From NCBI RefSeq assembly GCF_020509005.1, contig NC_063013.1, positions 3,968,001-4,032,000 on the forward strand: a stretch of DNA of 64,000 bases, in the 5' to 3' direction. Shown one piece after another: positions 59,462-64,000 of this stretch. Position 1 is the stretch's first letter. Each line of letters starts with the position of its first letter. This DNA is from Fulvia fulva. Its lineage: Eukaryota; Ascomycota; Dothideomycetes; Mycosphaerellales; Mycosphaerellaceae. Both the position numbers and the translations under genes were made by a program. The notes beneath the pieces are model-generated. The model was given only the letters and a program-made list of their open reading frames with translations, ran no database searches and was not told the origin of the DNA.

Positions 59462-60675
59462 TGCACTGACGAGAGGTTACGGACGTATGCTTTACGAAAT
59501 TTGCTCATGAACAGGGCGTGGAAATATGATGATACTCACAGCGTTAGCGTCATACAGCAGTGTCTACGGATGTGCTGGAAGTGCAAGAAAAAGATAATGT
59601 GTCGGCAAGTGCCGTCTGTTGCAAGGTTCCTTCCACTTCGATGCTGCAGCGAGATCTGAAGAGCGTGGACAAGGGACATCATTGTAGGGAAGGTTATGTG
59701 ATTTTACCATCGACGATGTCGCCGTGTTCTATAGTTGCTGAGACAGGCATGGGGTCCTGGGCGGTGGTTGAAGAGTCTCAGCCAAACCTGCTCCCAGCTG
59801 AGAGGAAACTCGGATGTTGTGCATGGTTGTGTGAGCTTCTTGGTCGGCTTCTGAGGCGTTCTGCAATTCCAGGTATCACGATTTGTGACGTGTTGGATCA
59901 GTGTCATAGTAGTGCTTTCCTGGTCCTTAGAGTCGCTGCCCTCTTCCCAAGCATCATGAGGATATTTCCTTCCCACCTTGGAATCTGGCGCCAGTCGCGG
60001 CAGCGCCCTCCCAACACACGTAGACAAGCACGGCGCTATCTAGGTTTGTTTTTCCAGAGACAACGACGGTTTGGGACATTGCTCGCGCGTTGACTCGCGC
60101 CATGGTTCGCCAACGGCTTTCCTGCCAACGGTAGACCGTGTCGCGGGAATTGCATGTGCGTTAGTACATGTAGCGTCAAGCATCGGCACTAAAACAGCGT
60201 CATGCTCAAAAGCTGAACCATGATGTCCGGAGGAGGATTCACAGATGTTGGAGATGGTCGTGGAGGTGTATGCTGTATGTACTGTACGTGGCTGTTTGCC
60301 GACGCACAGTAGTGGCAGAGAGAACATGGCCATCGACGCACTCCTGCAGCTGTCAAGAAAATTGCGAGCTGCTGTGCTGCGGTAGTGGCATGGTGGGGTC
60401 GACAGGGCTGGTCGCGTACTGTGTACAACACGCCGCGGACTCCCGCTGCTGTACTGCTGTGCGTTGTTTGTCATGGACGCTTACTGTACGAGGCGCAGCC
60501 AGGAACGACGATCCGTCAACCTGTACTTACATGTACTGTTCTGTTCTCCGCTCTTGGAGTACGCGGTCGAGAGTAGGGTGCGTGCCTGCTAGGAAGAAGC
60601 CCCGACGCCTCTACTAATAACAAAGTGACATATCTCACTCCATATCCTTGCTGCACATGCCCGGAAGATCAAGTA

Positions 60676-60702
60676 CATCTTGTGTACACAGTGTACATGT
60701 CC
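60676..60702. repeat. 27-base direct repeat with a TGTACAC palindrome, copy 1
   Basis: Begins CATCTTG and contains TGTACACAGTGTACA, a 7-base inverted pair around one base, then TGTCC. The second copy is at 60834-60860. Confidence 0.7.
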
Positions 60703-60833
60703 GGATACAGCGGATCGTCGGCAGGCTGTGTCGAGGTCTCCCGAGATCCTCTGGACCAGAGCATTCTCTACCGTCGTTTCTTCCTGGAGATGACCTCTCG
60801 GCCGTGCCGTGCTGTGCTCACACGACAGCGCAG

Positions 60834-60860
60834 CATCTTGTGTACACAGTGTACATGTCC
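60834..60860. repeat. 27-base direct repeat with a TGTACAC palindrome, copy 2
   Basis: Same 27 bases as copy 1, 158 bases downstream. Confidence 0.7.
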
Positions 60861-62250
60861 CGACACTGCAGTCGATGCTCGATATCTCAGCGTGATGAGT
60901 GATGCAACAGGCAAAGTCCCTCATCCACCTGCAGGCTGCAGCTGAACGGTGTGCCACGGAAGGGCTAGTAGTAGTACCTCCTAGTAGTGCAAACAACTCG
61001 CGCCGAACAGACCTTGTTTGGGAGTTTGGCTCTCTGAACCAGACGGAAGCAACGGGCAGAGCAGCAACGTACGTCAGCCCTCGGCCTGCAGGAAACTGCA
61101 GTCTGCTGCTGGTCATGCGTGTCACGCTGCTGGTCATGGTCAGGGTCTCTGCGGCCATGTACATGTAATTATCATCATCAGATCTCAAAGTTGGATTGAG
61201 GCATAGCACTCTTGTCTGTCGACTCACTGTGGGAACTTGGAAGGATTTGCCTCCAGGTTCTAGAATACCCAGTGCCGCCACGCTGCCCTTGGACGAACGC
61301 CGCCACCTCATCTAGACGCACCGGCACCGCATCTGGCACGAGCAGGCATTACTATTCCCTGGACGAACGCCTCTTTGGGAATATCGACGCCCGCGGCCTG
61401 CATCCTGACTGCTGCCCACTTCCCACATTGGGCCGCATGATTGCATCGCTGGGCATCTCTCCCCCAGGCAGGCCCCAGCTTTCCCGGCAGCGCGCAGACC
61501 GATCGCCCTAGTCTACGTCTCATCTTTTCCTCTTGCAGTCGGCGCTCTGCAGCCTCATCTTGACTTGCTCTCGACGCTCTCTGCTCTCTGCTCTCTGCCC
61601 GGCGAAGTTTCGCCACGTATCAACACCTGCAGCGGCCAAGGTTGTGCCCAGGACGACGACAAGGAAGCACGAGTCTCCCCATTGGCGTCAAGACGTGCAA
61701 GGCGTGCAAGGCCTCTGCAGCCACGGATCGCATGTCTGACGTGTGGATGCCAAACATCACAGCCCTCTTTTGACAGATCCAAGACAAGCAGGCTTGCGAC
61801 ACCACGCCCCGGCAGGTGCATGCAATCCGCGTGTTGGGCTATATGACCCGTCTTGAAACACCCAAATCTTAGCCCAAATCTTGCCCTCCCGCAGCCTTGG
61901 GTACACCGTACACGCTTTGATACAGGCCGCATCCACACTGCAAACATAGCTCCTGTAAGTAACACAGCACCTCCCTGTCTCGCCGAACAGACCGCCCTGT
62001 GCGCTGCTGGCGCTGGCACCACCCATGACGCGGTGTGTGACCCATCTGCTCGCCTTGGATGTTCAGGCGAGCCGCATGGGTGCTTGGGTGCTTCTGCAAC
62101 CTGGCACATGGACCACTCGCGACAAATCTTGATTGTCTGAGATGCCACAAAACATGTCTTCGCTGCCGCCGGCAGGTCGAGGAGCATTGCTGATGTGGCT
62201 CCTTGCACGACACTCCCTCTCAAGCTGCCTTTGCTGACATTGCTTGCACA

Positions 62251-64000
62251 ATGGCAGTATCTTACCGATCCTCTACCTACGGCCTTCTCTACTACGAGCC
62301 TGCAACGCACCACAACGTCGACGAACGTCCCCAGAAGCTCTTCCGACCTCGTCGTGTCGGGCCTGGGAGGGTGTGCATAAAGTCGGTTGGGCCAGATCTT
62401 GAGAGCACAAAGAACGATCGGCCTCAAGTCCCCTACCCATTCAAAGAACGGCGCAAGCCGTCGGTCCACGTCAAGCTGGCGGCGGTCACGAGAGAAAACG
62501 CTAAGCGGTTTCTTCGATCTGTCATCGCGAGCCCGAACTCCAACTCCGACTCTACGAAGCTACCAAGCACCGACAAGGCCGACAAGAGGAGGTCGTGGTC
62601 TCCAACCAAGCGCTCGCAGTCGGTGCAATCGGGAGACAGTGGAGCAGCCGCAGGGAACAACATGAGAGGAAACATCAGGCATTCGATAGGTGGTCCTATA
62701 AATGCACATCTGGCGCGGCCTCGACTACAGAGTGATGCACGGGATCGTTCAGCCTTCCCGTCGCAGTCAACTCTGAGCAGCACAGGGGCTCGATCGTCCC
62801 CTCGAATAGATACCTCGACCGTCGATAGTGTCATCCCGAACCTGAACTTGAACGATGAAAAGCCGATTGCGTCAGGAAATGGAGTGAGTCTTGGAGTACA
62901 CCTAGCCGAGCCAGTGCTCTTCTTGCAAGGGTTCGAAAATGCCGAGCATGCAACTGGCAACACTGCCATGCTACGAGGCAGCCTACATCTACGAGTACAG
63001 AAGAGCGCGAAGATCAAGGCCGTGAATTTGAAATTCAAGGGCACAGCCGTGACTAAATGGCCGGAAGGGATACCGCCACGAAAGGTCGAATTCGAAGAAC
63101 GTGACACAATCATGTCACATACATGGCCCTTCTTCAACGCTCAGTTCGAGAGCGCTGAGAAGGGCACCAATGCAGATCACGTACAACTCTTCAAGGATGG
63201 CGCCTCAGCTACAGTTACGAGGCTAGATCCCCTAGGCAGGTCGAACGATGCTGGTTCCAACCTCAATCTGAGCGCGAAGGAGGCCAAGAAACTTGCACTA
63301 TCTGTGAACCAGTCGCGGAGTTTTGGTAAGGGAGATCCAGTACCGGGAGGTCCGACTGTTGCTGCGAAGGGGTACCGAACGTTCATGCCAGGCGACTACA
63401 TTTACAACTTCGAGCTGCCGTTGGACAGCCGGTTACCTGAGACCATCGATGTGGAGCTCGGCTCAGTGAAATACGAGCTTGAAGCAACAGTTGAGCGATC
63501 AGGAGCTTTCCGAGCCAATCTGATTGGCAATAAGGAGGTTACGCTCATTCGCGCCCCTGCGGAAGGCTCTCTCGAGCAGGTCGAGCCCATTGCCATCAGT
63601 CGAAACTGGGAAGATCTGCTACACTACGACATAGTTATCTCTGGCAAGAGCTTTCCTTTGGGCTCGTCAGTACCCATCGCCTTCAAACTGACACCACTTG
63701 CGAAAGTCCAATGCCATCGAATCAAAGTACTGGTCACCGAGAACATTGAATACTTCTGCTCAAATAAACGAGTACACCGGATGGAACCAACAAGAAAGGT
63801 ACAGCTCTTCGAGAAGCGAGCAGATGGTCCACCCAACAGCACCTACCCGGGCAGTACCATGCGCGTAACCGCCGGCGGTGGCATTCCCTACGATCAGAGA
63901 GCACGAGCGGCACGCGGCGAAGACGTTGCATCGACAGATAGCACAAACCTTCTGGGTAACCTGGAAGGTGACTCAAACATTGGTCCCACAGAGATGGAGT
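62251..64000 (+). CDS. Alpha-arrestin (Aly/Rod1-type arrestin-related trafficking adaptor), 3' end outside the window
   Basis: Open without a stop from the ATG at 62251 to the window edge (583 codons so far). Residues 1-205 are mostly disordered, Ser/Arg/Lys-rich, with likely phosphorylation sites (KRSQSVQS, RRSWSPTK). The arrestin N-domain follows (about 205-400: VSLGVHLAEPVLFLQGF; LRGSLHLRVQKSAKIKAVNLKFKG; a YRTFMPGDYIYNFELPLD segment) and an arrestin C-domain (about 410-560: IAISRNWEDLLHYDIVISGKSFPLGS; ITV-like strands VPIAFKLTPL; IKVLVTENIEYFC). Such proteins recruit the Rsp5/NEDD4-type ubiquitin ligase to permeases for endocytosis. The PPxY motifs that would prove it are expected in the C-terminal tail, which is not in the window. 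Subtype (Aly, Rod1) is uncertain. Confidence 0.85.
   Translation, partial: MAVSYRSSTYGLLYYEPATHHNVDERPQKLFRPRRVGPGRVCIKSVGPDLESTKNDRPQVPYPFKERRKPSVHVKLAAVTRENAKRFLRSVIASPNSNSDSTKLPSTDKADKRRSWSPTKRSQSVQSGDSGAAAGNNMRGNIRHSIGGPINAHLARPRLQSDARDRSAFPSQSTLSSTGARSSPRIDTSTVDSVIPNLNLNDEKPIASGNGVSLGVHLAEPVLFLQGFENAEHATGNTAMLRGSLHLRVQKSAKIKAVNLKFKGTAVTKWPEGIPPRKVEFEERDTIMSHTWPFFNAQFESAEKGTNADHVQLFKDGASATVTRLDPLGRSNDAGSNLNLSAKEAKKLALSVNQSRSFGKGDPVPGGPTVAAKGYRTFMPGDYIYNFELPLDSRLPETIDVELGSVKYELEATVERSGAFRANLIGNKEVTLIRAPAEGSLEQVEPIAISRNWEDLLHYDIVISGKSFPLGSSVPIAFKLTPLAKVQCHRIKVLVTENIEYFCSNKRVHRMEPTRKVQLFEKRADGPPNSTYPGSTMRVTAGGGIPYDQRARAARGEDVASTDSTNLLGNLEGDSNIGPTEME

Larger units (their letters stand above)
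59462..62250. other. Long noncoding stretch upstream of the alpha-arrestin gene
   Basis: 2.8 kb with no supported gene on either strand. Frames such as 59560-60093 (plus), which opens with GTG, and 60589-61311 and 61555-62469 (minus) show no domain; the last is mostly antisense to the arrestin gene. The middle (about 60240-61170) is enriched in TGTACA and GTACATGT words, including two copies of a palindrome. It may hold a long 5' leader or distant regulatory sites for the arrestin gene. Confidence 0.45.

Noticed and set aside
59560..60093. 177-codon plus-strand frame
   Set aside because: Opens with GTG, not ATG, and has no domain. In a fungal nuclear gene this start is not expected.
61555..62469. 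304-codon minus-strand frame
   Set aside because: Overlaps the arrestin start on the other strand and shows no domain. The plus-strand arrestin is clearly the coding strand.

Overview
The window comes from a filamentous ascomycete (Pezizomycotina, probably Dothideomycetes; the class is inference). The support is short GT-AG introns of about 50 to 110 bases with CTAAC or CTGAC branch sites, a Zn2Cys6 transcription factor, fungal Tad1-type LINEs, chromodomain Gypsy elements, and long blocks that look mutated by RIP (repeat-induced point mutation: CpA and TpG are scarce, in-frame TAG and TAA are common, CpG is kept).

Layout. Bases 1-10715 are a gene-bearing left arm: a Ser/Thr-rich secreted protein, a secreted amidase with an apparent one-base frameshift, a small NTF2-like secreted protein with an unresolved start, a 2EXR/F-box-like protein, a DUF4598 (NOPCHAP1-like) acidic protein, and a five-exon Zn2Cys6 transcription factor. 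Bases 10716-53172 are a transposon island of about 42 kb. Bases 53937-64000 are a right arm with HEM3 (porphobilinogen deaminase), an eIF4E class II (4EHP-like) protein, a four-BRCT Dpb11/Rad4/TopBP1-like replication and checkpoint scaffold, and an alpha-arrestin that runs off the end.

The island is a nested stack. The oldest layer is RIP-mutated: LINE A (minus), a Copia element (minus, cut off inside RT), and two copies of one Gypsy family in opposite orientation that meet at about 49049. LINE B, a related LINE inverted to LINE A, and a deleted pogo/Fot1 transposon lie in the Gypsy copies and are also RIP-mutated. The younger layer has little or no RIP: LINE C inside the Copia (15-base target duplication), an intact chromodomain Gypsy (Gypsy-1, 24755-31976, 184-base LTRs with one difference), a second intact chromodomain Gypsy (Gypsy-2, 41702-48692, 391-base LTRs with no difference seen), and a solo LTR related to Gypsy-2 (52327-52698). 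Target duplications are legible for most insertions.

The most interesting content is in the two young Gypsy elements. Both have pol in the -1 frame relative to gag. Both carry a slippery heptamer of the form G_GGA_AAN, a spacer of exactly 5 bases, a perfect stem of 7 or 8 base pairs, and the gag stop codon in the loop. Both have a short sequence just downstream of the 5' LTR that is complementary to a stretch 30 to 40 bases past a TATA-like box in the LTR, which suggests self-primed reverse transcription. Gypsy-2 also carries, antisense to gag-pol, a 172-codon ORF with exact Zn2Cys6 cysteine spacing plus a coiled coil, followed by a tRNA-like sequence, a strong hairpin and an oligo-T run.
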